This document shows positions 13,024 to 24,104 of a stretch of DNA of 50,357 nt, piece by piece. A program made the position numbers and the translations under genes. A model generated the notes under the pieces. The model did not search any database. It was not told the origin of the DNA and worked only from the letters and a program-made list of their open reading frames with translations. Each line of letters starts with the position of its first letter. Position 1 is the first letter of the stretch. Source of the stretch: Branchiostoma floridae. Its lineage: Eukaryota; Chordata; Leptocardii; Amphioxiformes; Branchiostomatidae. The DNA is taken from NCBI RefSeq assembly GCF_000003815.2, contig NC_049986.1:20685254-20735610 (forward strand). Reading direction: 5' to 3'.

Positions 13024-13922
13024 CCCTCAAGCACCCGACCTTTTTTTGCGACTAAAATGACCGAGTGGGGTCCAAACGGACCCCAAAATGTTCCGTTCAT
13101 AACATGTCAGTTCCAATTACTATCAGTGATCTTTGTGCATACATTGCTTCTTCAATGTAAGAGGAATATTTTGACATGTTAAGGTGTTGATAATTCCACC
13201 TCATTATCATAATTTATGCAAAAGATCAGAAGGACAATGTTTTGCACTAAGCCCATTCTGACCAGAGAGGGGAATTTTGAGGCCCTCAGCAAGCTTTATG
13301 TCGCATAACTCATGAACGGCTAGTGCTTAAGCTATGAAACTTAGTAATATATTACAAAATATTGTTAGAAAAATATTTTTGTCAATAGAATAAATTTATC
13401 ATTATTTAGGGTTGCCATGGCAACGGAATTCTGACATGCAAATTTTTGCAAAAAATTTACAATTTTAATTTAAACAAGGTTTTTTTGGTAAATCATGCTT
13501 GTTTTCTTACAACAATAAAATTCTATGAAGTTTAATGTTATTTAATGATTCAAAATTTATAATTTATGCTAATTTCATGACGTCATTAGTCAAAATCCAA
13601 GATGGCCTCCCTTTTAAGCTAAATGACGTCATAATGTCGTCATATTAAATTGTGATGACACAGAAGTTTTTAGGAGGATTTAGTTTTACATGTTTACTAC
13701 TCTCTGAAAGTTTGGTGGTGATAGGATAAGTAGTTAGGGAGTTAGACTTTCTTTATAGCTTCCACAGTATTGTACCAATCTTCATAAAAACTTAGGAGAA
13801 GGTATAGAAGATATTGGCTGACAAAGTCACGGAAGGATTTTTTCGTCAAATAAAAAATGTTCAAATGGTACTTCAAAATTTACGCCTGGGGTCCAAATGG
13901 ACCCCACTCGGGTGTTTGAGGG
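13024..13922. mobile_element. piggyBac-like non-autonomous element (TTAA target site)
   Basis: 899 bp bounded by TTAA on both sides (13020-13023 and 13923-13926). Termini are CCCTCAAGCACCCGA on the left and, on the complementary strand, CCCTCAAACACCCGA on the right. Just inside each end is an 18-bp palindrome, GGGGTCCAAACGGACCCC (13067-13084) and its near copy at 13888-13905. A TTAA duplication and CCCT termini are hallmarks of the piggyBac superfamily. The interior is AT-rich with no transposase frame, so it depends on a helper. The near-identical ends suggest a not very old insertion. Confidence 0.85.
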
Positions 13923-13926
13923 TTAA

Positions 13927-14450
13927 ACAGTAACTCGTGAGGCTCGGGTGTCCAAGCAATCGTACCCCCATCTATGCCTTATTGCTTCCCGATGCTCTCA
14001 TACTCACTTTACGTTCGGGACGACTTTACCGGCACTGACAACTCATTCGTTATCTTAATGAGCGCGATTGAAACCCTGGGTCTGGTAATGAGAAGCAGTG
14101 GCGAGTTGTGAGGAGTGCGGGTAGATACTAGTCTCCCGTAGCAGGCTCTCTGGGCATTTGTCGTCTTTGTTTACCCCAAAAGAAGGAAATTATTCCTAGA
14201 AATCTACAAATCCTGTCCAAGATTTTCACACCTCAACGTAATGACCAACAAAAGACAGTCTTCTTGCGTAAGTCGTCCAACCCGCTTATATACGAAAATA
14301 TTGGACAGTTCATCTCCCATTGCATACGAAAAAGAAGTCAAACCCTTCAGATAATTTAGATAGACATAGATTTTAAAAAGATGACATGTCCATGTTCTGT
14401 ATACCACTGTCTTACTTTGCAATTAGCCCACGGGCATGATCTTGCAATAA
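13927..14450. other. Intronic, no gene; possible conserved island
   Basis: The first ~190 bp is GC-richer and unique-looking, with TTAATGAG, CGATTGAAACCC and GGTAATGAG, continuous in character with 12690-13019 across the inserted element. Regulatory function is conjecture. The remainder to 14450 shows nothing. Confidence 0.35.
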
Positions 14451-14453
14451 AGT

Positions 14454-14565
14454 AATCATAATACACTTTTGCTGGCCGTTTCTTTTTGTACTGTGTCGCT
14501 TGTACAGCCATCCCGTAGTATAAGCGACCCAGTACAAAAAGAAATGGCCAGCAAAATGCATTATG
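14454..14565. repeat. Long imperfect hairpin (~47-bp arms)
   Basis: The left arm includes TTTGCTGGCCGTTTCTTTTT then GTACTGTGTCGCTT; the right arm is its reverse complement with few mismatches (AAGCGACCCAGTACAAAAAG then AAATGGCCAGCAAAA). The loop is about 20 bp. It sits at the left end of the 180-bp tandem array, so it is probably part of the same element. Confidence 0.85.
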
Positions 14566-14569
14566 AGCA

Positions 14570-15345
14570 AAGAAAAACGGGAAAAGTCCTATATAGCCTG
14601 CTATGGAAGCTATGCAGATACGGGGTAAAATAAGGAGTGACAGAGTCTCTGGTCGGTCTGGTGGCAGTAAAAGTGCGATGTTGTGGGACCGGTGGCTTGA
14701 TTGGGAAATATTGGACACAGCGGTCAGTTAATCCGCTACACATGCATAAAAGATGACAAAAAGGCCCAGAAAGTCTGCTCTGGAGGCTATGCAGATACGG
14801 GGTGAAATACGGAGTGACAGATTCTCTGAACGGCAGTAAAAATGCGATGTTGTGGGGCCGGTGGCTTGATTGGGAAATATTAGACACAGCGGTCAGTCAA
14901 TCCGCTACACATGCAAAAGTGTATTATGAGCAAAAAAATAGACGACAAAAAGGCCCAGAAAGCCTGCTATGGAGGCTAGGCATATACGGGTTGAAATAAG
15001 GAGTGACAGAGTCTCTGGCCGGCCTGGTGGCAGTAAAACTACAATGTTGTGGGGCCGATGGCTTGATTGGGAAATATTGGACACAGCAGTCAGTTAATCT
15101 GCTACACATGCAAAAAAAGAGGACAAAGGGGCCCAGAAAGCCTGCTATGGAGGCTAGGTATATACAGGGTGAAATAAGGATGGTGACAGAGTCCCTGGCC
15201 GGTCTGGTGGCAGTAAAAGTGCGATGTTGTGGGGCCGGTGCCTTGATTGGGAAATATTGGACACAGCAGTGGGGTAATCTGCTACACATGATGATGATGG
15301 CTGCCAAAACTGCCCCTGAAAACTGCAAACAAGTGTTCGCCAACC
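14570..15345. repeat. ~180-bp tandem repeat, about four copies
   Basis: Units contain GCCTGCTATGGAGGCTA, GGAGTGACAGAGTCTCTGG, GGCAGTAAAAGTGCGATGTT, TTGATTGGGAAATATTGGAC and GCTACACATGCAAAA. The GCTATGGAGGC anchor lies at about 14600, 14777, 14966 and 15144 (steps 177, 189, 178). Long frames on both strands repeat the same peptides (minus strand MSNISQSSHR, plus strand LIGKYWTQQ), which marks them as repeat-driven. Confidence 0.88.
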
Positions 15346-17730
15346 TTGTGACTCACTGCTCGACTAGGCAGGAAAACACTTTAGATATACAGTATATGCG
15401 AACAAATATATTTTCCCAAAAGCCTATCGCCTTTGCTAGAGTTTTGATTTGATTTGATTTATTTGGCTGTGTAAAAAGAAATGCAGCCAGGGCTACATAA
15501 GTTCACAAATCTTGTGACTCACTGCTCTACAGACTATATAGATATCATTTTACAACATTTATCATTGGTGGAAAGGCTATAAGGCCATGTTTTCATTTCC
15601 TTACTTCCCTGGTAAAAATAATAGAATGGCCTTGGAAATATGCAACAGTCTTATTGAAACAACAAACGTCCAGAAACTTAAGTAGGGTCTACTACACACA
15701 ATACAGTACACAGGGAAACAAGTGGCTACAAATGAATTAATAACCTTCATACAAGTATAGGAATAAATCAACATGACATGTTGTATCTTTCCACAATCGT
15801 AATAGAGTAGAGTAGAGTCAATGGGCTGATGCTTTTTTGGAAACTATTGAACACAGCAATATTGTGCGCTTGTACATGGAATAAACAAGTCACGACAGGT
15901 TGTACACAATGTCTCAGTTTTCACGGTGTTGTATGTATGTGTAGACTCGAGAATTTTGTTCCTAGTAAGGCGGAAACAAAACATTAAAGATGTAGGTTAC
16001 ACACACACACATGTACATATATATATCATTGATATATATTTATATGTATATAGTGACAGGGGATGGGAGGGGGAGGGAGTGAGATTTCTGACTGTAAGAC
16101 ATTGTCTGTGCGTTTCTCCAAGAATAAGACCATTAACTGTTACTCGTCCTAATAACTGAATGGGTGAAATATTCATGCCTGTAACCTCTCATTTTGCTAC
16201 TGTTGGTATTACTCAATTCTGTAGGCTGTCACCAAGAAGTGTCAAGACGTCTTGAGTTATGACTTAAGATGTATCCGGAGGCGCGACAAGGAGGCGTGTT
16301 GTTTCTAAGATTTAACCCAAGACGGATATTGCACATCACGAGTTCGGGACTACAAAAATAACGGTCTAAAAGGAAACAGTTTCCGATACAGGAAATAAGG
16401 AGAAACTGAACACTTCTCACTGGAATTGTCACGGCGGGTGGAGGAGGTGCAGTTACCCTATCATCCGACAGGGGGCCACCAATGGCACCAGACGGTAACC
16501 GAGCACGTTGAGCTACTAAGCATATTGTGGTGTATTGCCTATTGGTTTAACTGCAACAAACAGTTTCTCCTCACTTGCAGATAGGTGAAATTCAACTACG
16601 GATTTTTTTCTCTTCCTTTTAGATGTATCTTGAACCATTTATAAGAATGATTGGATGGTAGATGCAGATGACAAGTTTGACGTATGGAACTTGCCAATTT
16701 GATTTGATTTGATTTCTTAGGCTGTATTTATGAACACAAGTTAACGGGAATGCCAAATCACATGTACGAGAAGGCTACTACAAAGACGATTAAACATTAT
16801 ACACCACATCAGATAAAGATTGTTATAGACGCCTCCTCAAGATTACATTGAATACCTACACATGTGTGCACATACCTCAAGATTACTAATGCTGCATTGG
16901 CACATCTCTTCAAATAACTTCCATAAATTCTAGTATCTTTCTCACATGGTGGTATTATGGTATTTGGTGGATTAGTAAAGGTGAGCAATCAACTGTTTGC
17001 CCCGCCCCCTCCATATGTCATGGTTAAGTCTAATTAACAAATAAACAAATGAGTTGATGTTAGGTATGTTTGCCAATCTGTTTCTTATATTCATGACATA
17101 AGCCGCAGAAGTTAGCCCACAGTATAATCATAACAAGGACTCGAGAGGATTTTCCTCTCTAGATTATAACTTCCAGGGAGCCGGTGTTCCCAAACGGCTG
17201 GTCTGGCGGCCGAACATTCCCAGGAATTCCCATAATGAGAGTGATTGTGCGGGATGGAGTGTGGACTGAAACACCGCGGGAGAACGCACGACTGACATGT
17301 TCACACGGGGCTGACACTGGTTTTAGTCGTGTTTTCGCATTCGTTTTTAAATGCTTTTCTAACAGAGACGACGGCAATGTATGAATCTATGATGGTCTAC
17401 TTCGATTTATTTCGAAAAACATATTGTCTTAAACGTGGCAGCCGAAACGGCGGTGTTTCCTCATGACATTACAGTAGAATTGACTTGAGACCTATTAAAG
17501 TTTAGTTTATTTGTTTGTTAGTATTGCAAACAAGTTCATCATTTATTTGAACAGTGCCATAAGTCAAGGATTGTTTTTACTTTTTACATCTGTTTGAAAG
17601 GATAGAATGTGCGCATTAGTCAAACAGAGATGACTTTTTGTTTGTTTGCTGTATTTAACGCTATGTCAATTGAAGAATGAAGCCATTATTTTTGTTTTTA
17701 TAGTCAACAGTCAAAACATCAGTACAATGC
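15346..17730. other. Intronic, small repeats only
   Basis: Two TTTGATTTGATTTGATTT tracts (15425 and 16700) each precede a GGCTGT motif and look like ends of one dispersed repeat. A CA/TA microsatellite lies at 16001-16050. A GC-rich unique patch at 17180-17300 contains TTCCCAGGAATTCCCAT. No gene recognised. Confidence 0.45.
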
Positions 17731-17732
17731 TA

Positions 17733-17860
17733 AACTACCCTGAAGAAGGCGACAGTAGTGGTCATTGAAAATATGGTTCGTGTATAGTATATACTTTTGT
17801 GCTGGAAGAAAGTTTAGCTTTGTACACAAATGAGCTTCGATGGCTCATTCATTTATTTCA
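17733..17860 (+). repeat. Dispersed repeat shared with 49166-49290
   Basis: Contains GAAGGCGACAGTAGTGGTCA, TTCGTGT, ACTTTTGTG and GAAGAAAGTTT in the same order as the copy at 49166-49290, in the EGF gene intron. Probably the 3' part of a retroelement family; class not determined. Confidence 0.6.
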
Positions 17861-18395
17861 ATTCTATTTGGGGACGGCGACCCACGAAACATGAAACTAT
17901 ATTTTGAGACCGGTCTGGATGTATAATTGAAAATCTAGTATTTATTTTCCAATTATCCCACGACCCTCCACCCCGCTCGTGTTTCGTCCTCACACCGCAC
18001 TTCCACCCGGGAGATTTCCCAGACTCAGACTCCAATTAAGGCCGGGGCCGTGATAGAAGAAACGCGCCACGATAACGTCCCGATAACCGCGGTGCAGAAA
18101 TGCTGATAGCCCGGCTAATTAATTGGCGTGTTAGAACGAGACCAAAACACTGTAGCGGCTAACGACGGCGCCGAGCTAACACCGGCCCACACCAGACTGA
18201 TTATACCCGCTTTTCGCTATTGCTAGGGTCACATTTCCAAATTCGAGCTGTTTTAGTAAACAAAAAAATAAAAAAATTAATATATAGAAAAAATACGCCC
18301 ACGAAACTCCTATTTACGTTTTGTGTATTTTAGTGTCGTTCTCGGAAGATGCCGTTGGGCCCCGGTTTGCAAATTTGACATAGCCAGCGCTCTCG
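17861..18395. other. Intronic; GC-rich island at 17990-18210
   Basis: No gene. The GC-rich patch contains CCGATAACCGCGG, GCTAATTAATTGGCG and GACGGCGCCGAGC and appears unique in the window. The TAATTA core matches homeodomain binding sites. Possible enhancer, unproven. Confidence 0.35.
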
Positions 18396-18399
18396 ACAC

Positions 18400-18585
18400 A
18401 TTCTATCAGTTACCTGAAATTTGGACGATCGCTCAATGAATATTTGTATACTCAGTATAGAAAAAAAAGCGAATCTCTTTACGTTCTATGTGTTTTCTGT
18501 CTTTTCAGTCACACATTTTGCATAATATACCAAGTATGAAATCGAAGGTAGGTCGCAGTGAGAGCGTCTAGATATAGAGGAGGCC
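18400..18585. repeat. Dispersed repeat copy A (pairs with 22030-22200)
   Basis: Shares TGTGTTTTCTGTC..TTTCAG, CACACATTTTGCAT, ACCAAGTATGAA and GTAGGTCGCAGTGAGAGCG with the copy near 22100, same orientation, about 3.6 kb apart. Diverged, non-coding. Confidence 0.6.
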
Positions 18586-18589
18586 TTAT

Positions 18590-19190
18590 TAAACCGCACA
18601 TAAATGTGGCTTTCACAAAGTAGCCTTGCTGGTATGCGATTGTGTTGGGGGTAAGTTACAGGAACAACAGTCGGCAAGGCCGCCGTGGCTTCTGTAACCG
18701 TTTCAATAATAACTGTGACAGAAAACGGGAAACTTGTCCAGAGTTGGCGCGGAATAAGAACAGTATCAAGAGTCCTCTTGGGATGTTTGGCAAGGTTTAG
18801 CCCTGTTTACATGGGGAAATCCTGCTGTAACGTTGTGCAGTTGCTGGGAGTCTTTTCTGAACAATCACTCAAACTGACTTTAAGAACGCGATGGTAGACA
18901 GTACCTAAAAGTGCAGCACCACAACGACCTAAGGTGAACTAGTCCTCTTACTTAAAACTAATGTACTGAAAGTTTTATGCTTTTGGATGAAATGATTCTA
19001 GTATACAATCAACGGTAAGGTTATGTGTTAAATTAAGTCTGTATTTTTGAAAATGACTAGACTGTACAGGATTTGTGTGTATTTCCATCTTACCTGTTCT
19101 AAAGCGTTAATTCTTTAATAGGTCTTGTTTTGATCCGTCGCCCCTGATTAGAAATACACAGATTCTATACCATATACTAGTAGTTAAGGT
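18590..19190. other. Intronic, nothing recognised
   Basis: Open frames of 63-70 codons overlap here without any domain or splice support. Confidence 0.4.
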
Positions 19191-19194
19191 ACGT

Positions 19195-19440
19195 AAAGGT
19201 AAAGGTATCCCCTTTTTGGGCCATATGGGCATCAAATGTATGGTATTGGGTGGAAGGCAGTACCCACCCCTTCTTCTGTTGTCTTTTACCTGCCCAATCG
19301 AAACCAGGTGCACCTTGGTGAAGTGAACAAAGTCGCATTAAATGCCTTTCCCAAGGATACAACCTCTCTCGGGGATTGCCAAGAATCGACGCTATGAAGT
19401 CGATTTCGGGTTCTCTAGTCTTGCCACTCGGCCAGGCATT
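19195..19440 (-). mobile_element. SINE-family copy (truncated)
   Basis: The minus strand carries the family signature TATCCTTGGGAAAGGCATTT followed by GACTTTGTTCACTTC and GATTGGGCAGGTAAAAG. The same order occurs in the copy at 20025-20290, and the signature is shared with the intact SINE at 30671-30999. No clean tRNA-like head remains. Confidence 0.6.
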
Positions 19441-20024
19441 ATCAGTGACCAACAGAATTAAGAGCGGAACAGAACGGTCAGGGTCAAGGTTTAAACGCAC
19501 AGGTCCTGAACGATCTTTGAAGGGTCACGGTTTGAAACAAATCCTGTTCCAAATCTTGTTTCACTGAAACCCGGGGAGCACAGAAGATTCCGAGGCGTTT
19601 CCTCTTTACGTTAAACCTTGTCATAATCACTTTCAATCATTTATTAAGCAGGAACATATTTTGTCGAGCATTTTTCAAAAGAACATCTTTGGCAATCTAG
19701 TAATATTTCTACTTACCAATTACTGATCATCGCCCCTTAATTTTTTATGTTGTTGTTTTCATTTGTCCCGTCATTCTAGACATGTAGTTAAGTCAGCTTG
19801 TATCCTGTATGTATACTACCGTAGGTGACATCTGGACTGTTGGCATTGGCTTCCGAGATATGAACATTTTCCGTCATGGAAAATTCCAATCTCCTACCGA
19901 GCTACTGGCCATGGCCTTCGGCGAAACGTACCGGTCACATGCTGGCAGTTGCCTATATTACGTAACAGCATTTGTCACACCTACACGTAAGCCCTGTATA
20001 TGCATGCTTGCGTGAAGGCAGGTA

Positions 20025-20290
20025 AAATGGTTAAGGTACTTCCAAAGTGGCCGTAGCCTTTTTGAGACCTTAGGTTCGTTATCTACTCTGTCTAGGACAC
20101 GGTATTGGAAGTTGGAGCCCAATCTCTTGTCCCACCGCCTTTTACTTGCCCAACCGAAGTCAGGTAGCCGTTTTACACCTGGGTGGAGTGAGGAAAGTTG
20201 CGTAAAGTACCTTTCCCAAGGATACAACGTCCAGCCTGGAACGCTGGGAGTCAACCCCGTGACCGTTACGCGCCTATTGTATATGCCACA
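20025..20290 (-). mobile_element. tRNA-derived SINE copy
   Basis: On the minus strand a B-box-like GGGTTGACTCCC is followed by TATCCTTGGGAAAGGTACTT, CAACTTTCCTCACTCCACC and GGTTGGGCAAGTAAAAGGC. Same family as 19195-19440 and, in the core, 30671-30999. The TSD was not resolved. Confidence 0.65.
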
Positions 20291-20299
20291 TAAGTAATA

Positions 20300-21200
20300 T
20301 TTACATCTGGCAGTTATACCGTTCTATGACATCACAATAAAGCCCCTGTTGATATCAATACAGGATGTTGGAACTCTCTCAAGTTTTCCTTTCCATGAAA
20401 CCACGAGGAAAACACGCAACCCACCCTACGCCCACGGACCCACGATCGACCAGGAAAAAAAGGTTAACCTTTTCATAATGACTTTTTCTTGGCCCTTGCT
20501 CATATTACCAGATGTATAGAACTCTTTCTTTTCAGCTCAGTCGAACTAATATATGTAAACTATATCTTAAACGTATACATTAAAATGGGCATTACGCTGT
20601 TACACGTCTTAAATTGTACATAAAAATGCCAAATGTATGTTTTCATTTTTTTGCATTTTTGCCTAATTTTCGATCGTTTTTTGTAGTTAAGGGTTTCCTG
20701 AATGCTAACTTTGATGTCAGCATTTATGTCTAAATTGGTTACTACTATCTATTAAGTACTGATGAAATTATTACAGAAACGGCAGAAGTGTGCTAAGTTG
20801 GCCAGCTGACTGCTGTACAAGCAAAAAGAAACTCGAATGTCTGACGCTTCGGTCTTTTATCGAATCGGCCCATAGCTAAAACCAACACGACTTAACATCG
20901 TGGTCAATTAAACCCAATACCTTAACCTCAACCTTAACCCTAAGCCTAACTCTGGTCGACGAGTTGACAGGGCATAGTTGTGCGTAAAGGGCCGAATCGT
21001 CCTGATCCCAACCATAGCCCCGGGAAAAGCTGGAGACTTCTGGCGGGGGCAGGAGCTTATAGTGACCGAGGAAGCCAGCATGTCGCCCCGGTAGGGCTAG
21101 GCTGGGCACTTTAGTTTAACAAGACGGAAGAGGAACGCCCTCTCCGGTACGTTTGTTTGTGTAACTTGTTGAGTTTGGCGAGGAAAACTTTGTCACGAGG
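20300..21200. other. Intronic, nothing recognised
   Basis: A short degenerate CCTTAACCTCAACCTTAACC stretch at 20917-20950 resembles telomeric repeats only loosely. No gene. Confidence 0.45.
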
Positions 21201-21206
21201 TGGGAA

Positions 21207-21480
21207 GGTTAGTGAGAGGGGAGGGCGCTTCCTAAGTCTTAGTATAAACCGTAATAAACACACTGTGGGTAATGGGTCTAACACATGGTACAACCGCACA
21301 GCTTACTACCGTACTACGGTACCGAGGACGTTTGTAATGATGAGAGGGGAGGTCGCTTTCTAAGTCTTAGTATAAACGGTAATAAACACTGAGTGGGTAA
21401 TGGGTATAACATATGGTACAACCTCACAGCTTATTACCGTAGTACAGGGACGTTGGTAATAAGAGAGAGAAGGACTCTCC
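21207..21480. repeat. Two-copy tandem duplication (~131 bp)
   Basis: GAGAGGGGAGGGCGCTTCC, AAGTCTTAGTATAAACCGTA, ATAAACAC, GGGTAATGGGT, ATGGTACAACC and CACAGCTTACTACCGT appear twice in order. A third, decayed start (AGAGAGAAGGACTCTCCCTA) follows. Non-coding. Confidence 0.8.
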
Positions 21481-21489
21481 CTAAGTTTT

Positions 21490-22025
21490 AGACAGTGCAT
21501 GAATACATTGTACTACACACAATCCCTTTTCTGCATTATGTAAGATAAGGTATTGTATTACAGAAAAAAAATCATTACGATGGTAAAAACGACACTAAAA
21601 TTAGTATGTGACTTTTCCTTATTTGTTGTTTGTCGAGTGATTGGCCCCCTTTCCACTTCCGTGCGCGAGAGACCGTATAACAACAAAAATTGGATTTGTG
21701 TGACCCTTAATTTTATAGTCGAAATATGATGCAATCTGAAATTATATGTAAAACTAAGATAATTTGAAAGACACCACAACATACAAAGCGTTAAAAGGCT
21801 ATTTATGAAACTCGTTAAATAATTTGACAAACCTCTCGACGATCGCACAATCTGGTGGAAAGTGGTTGTTGCGGACCCCGACTGTACAATATGGTGCGAT
21901 ATGGCCGATTCCTGATCTTTATCGTACCAGGAAAACCTCCAGTGCAACAAGTGGTGCTTTATGTGTGATCCTTTGCTGGTGGAACAACGGCCTTTTCTCG
22001 CCGCATTCTCTCTGAGACCTAAGAT
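21490..22025. other. Intronic, nothing recognised
   Basis: The 130-codon minus-strand frame (21558-21950) has no signal peptide, domain or splice support; it is leucine/serine-rich chance sequence as far as I can see. Confidence 0.4.
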
Positions 22026-22029
22026 TTTA

Positions 22030-22200
22030 GAAAGTCTTTCTACGAATTGTATAGAAAAGAAACGAATTCATCCACATCTTTTGTGTTTTGTTGTCGTTTC
22101 AGACACACTTTTACATTTTGTATGAAATACCCAGTATAAAGTGGAAGGCTACATAGGTCCGTTTTAGTTCGTAGTGAGAGCGCAGCTCAATGCTGTCTAG
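22030..22200. repeat. Dispersed repeat copy B (pairs with 18400-18585)
   Basis: Second copy of the element described at 18400: TTTTGTTGTCGTTTCAG, ACACACTTTTACATTTTG, CCCAGTATAAA and CGTAGTGAGAGCG. Same orientation. Confidence 0.6.
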
Positions 22201-22364
22201 TGGAAAGGGGACTAGTTCCTGAAACCCAGTCCAGCCGCCGCCCTGTGTCTTCCCATTATGCAGCAGGATTGATATAGATTGGACCAAATTGGTGCAGGTA
22301 AGCGACAATTTACGGGAGAGGGGCTGGCCCGGCGGTATAGTCCGCTACTGCACAGTGTGTGACT

Positions 22365-22900
22365 TATGTGTTCTATACTGTCAGTAATTCTTCTTCTTCT
22401 ATGAAATCAAATGTAGTATTCTCGCTATGGGTGCATAGATTTTAAAAGATTGCAAATGAAGGCGGCTCTAAGATAAGTAATTGTGACCAAGATTACCTAG
22501 TCAGACTACATGGTATCTATACAGTTGAGAACTTGAAGTGGCCATGGTGTCTTTTTTTTTACCTTTTCTGTTTAACCATGCCAAGAAATTGTGCAACAAT
22601 TAACAATTTTCGACACTTTGTCGACACAAGAAGGTTGAGAAAAAGCTGAGCTGTCAAAGAGCCTAACACTTTTGATTACTTTAGGAGTATAATTCTATAC
22701 ATACATGTATACACAGCGCGAGCCATCTGTGTTCTATACAGTCAGTAATTCTCCTTCTTCTTGTCAGTCATAAAAACAAGCAATGAAAAAGTTATGAAAT
22801 CACATATAAGATTCTTGTTATGGGTACACAGAATTTGATAGGGAACCACAGACAGCAAGCGACTGTAAGAAAAGTTAGTCCTGACCTAGATTGCCCAGTC
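22365..22900. repeat. Duplicated segment (~370-bp step)
   Basis: TGTGTTCTATACTGTCAGTA then ATTCTTCTTCTTC, ATGAAATCA, ATTCTCGCTATGGGT and CCAAGATTACCTAGTCAG recur, diverged, from about 22728. Between them lies the element at 22525-22715. Confidence 0.65.
22525..22715. repeat. Dispersed repeat shared with 25258-25455
   Basis: AGTTGAGAACTTG, a poly-T tract, GTTTAACCATGCCA, GAAAAAGCTGAGCT, TCAAAGA and TTTAGGAGTA occur in the same order at 25258-25455, which lies on the other side of Prx exon 1. Confidence 0.7.
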
Positions 22901-23186
22901 AGGCTTTGTTTATATGTTTCATCCTAAAGCCTCAGGTGCTGCTAGTTTTGTCTATCTACTACTGTATATACGTAAGTTTTTTTATCTTGTATCGGTCCAC
23001 CACATTAGTCAAAGCAACCAATAAGATATGCGGTATAGAATGGTTCGACGAAGCTATTGCAAGTAATAAGATACACAAGACTAACAGCCATTCAATGTAC
23101 TGTACTTTACAAATCTAATGTGAGATATGATAACAGTTACCCATGACACTAGATAGATTTACCTTATAAACATACTCATATTTTGC

Positions 23187-23237
23187 AGAGAGGACAGAAG
23201 AGACTTTGGGGCTACAATACGGCTGGATTCCAGGCTA
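23187..23237. mobile_element. Half-copy of the 31.8-kb MITE family
   Basis: GAGAGGACAGAAGA through GGCTGGATTCCAGGCTA matches one arm of the 116-bp MITE at 31789-31904. The partner arm is absent, so this is a truncated or very diverged copy. Confidence 0.6.
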
Positions 23238-23253
23238 ACTCAAGACCACTCGA

Positions 23254-23306
23254 GATAACAGTTGCCCAAGCAACTAAGCCTTGCTTGGGTAACGTTAACT
23301 GTTATC
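23254..23306. repeat. Imperfect hairpin
   Basis: GATAACAGTTGCCCAAGCAA pairs with TTGCTTGGGTAACG...GTTATC; the right arm carries six extra bases. Resembles the hairpin at 40935-41004 in its CAAGCAAC core. Probably a small MITE remnant. Confidence 0.65.
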
Positions 23307-23319
23307 TTGTGGGCTTGTG

Positions 23320-24030
23320 AGTGGTTTGGTGTTAGGCTCCTATGTTTCGCTATGCATCGAACATGTTCAGCTATATTTCTTGGTCTTGACTCACAGGTCA
23401 GTTGGATTGTTTTGCTGCTTTCAGCGCCACGTATTTTGCCAATACAACAAACAAGAGCTTCGCCACATCCCTGTAATGTGTCATGCGAAAAGTCAGATGT
23501 CAACATAAACCAATAGACTTCGTTAATTATGCTGAGAAATTGCAACATCTGTGATTCGTTTGGGCCGGCGTTCCTATATTGAAGGTTCATTACAACCAGG
23601 TTGTGTTGATGGAAGATATTACGCTTGAGTTGAGCCCAGAGTTGAGCCAATGTTTCTCCAGTTAAATTGAATTATAATTTTGTAAAACAAAATTCTATGA
23701 GTTTCAGAGACCAGTGATGATATTCCTTGAAAAACTAATTAGCTTTTGACACCGGTAATTTGACAAAACTTAAAATGCATTACCGTGAAAATTTGAATAT
23801 ATAGCACTTAGCGTTAAGTACTATTTAGCGCGTTTAGAGTCAAGTTAAATGCGAGTTAACAAAATCGTGTTAGAAATATTAAAAATCGTGCCGTTTAAAG
23901 ACTTGGAAATAGATTATAACTCGAGCTCTAGGAAAAGGCGTCCAGTTTTTCTCGAGACAAAAAATAAGGGGTAAGACAACACTGGACATGTACACACGTC
24001 TAATAGAAAGTAACGTATGTGTGTTGTTCT
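23320..24030. other. Intronic, nothing recognised
   Basis: A 136-codon minus-strand frame (23240-23650) runs through the hairpin and has no recognisable domain. Confidence 0.4.
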
Positions 24031-24078
24031 TGTTGTTGTTGTTGTCTTAGTTGATGATGATGTTGTTGTTGTTGCTGT
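24027..24078. repeat. TTG/GAT trinucleotide microsatellite
   Basis: TTGTTGTTGTTG, GATGATGATG and TTGTTGTTGTTG blocks just inside intron 1, about 25 bp from the Prx exon 1 donor. Confidence 0.9.
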
Positions 24079-24104
24079 TAATGCGAATATAACAGAAAAC
24101 TCAC

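Noticed and set aside
14356-15452. Several 108-149-codon frames on both strands
   Set aside because: They follow the ~180-bp tandem repeat, repeat the same peptides and have no splice or domain support.
20917-20950. Interstitial telomeric repeat
   Set aside because: Only a few degenerate CCTTAACC-like units; no run of true CCCTAA repeats.
23914-24104. Continuation of Prx exon 1 beyond 24105 (Thr-rich tail)
   Set aside because: The frame stays open through TTG/GAT microsatellites, but the GTGAGT donor at 24104 gives the exact phase needed by the homeobox exon.
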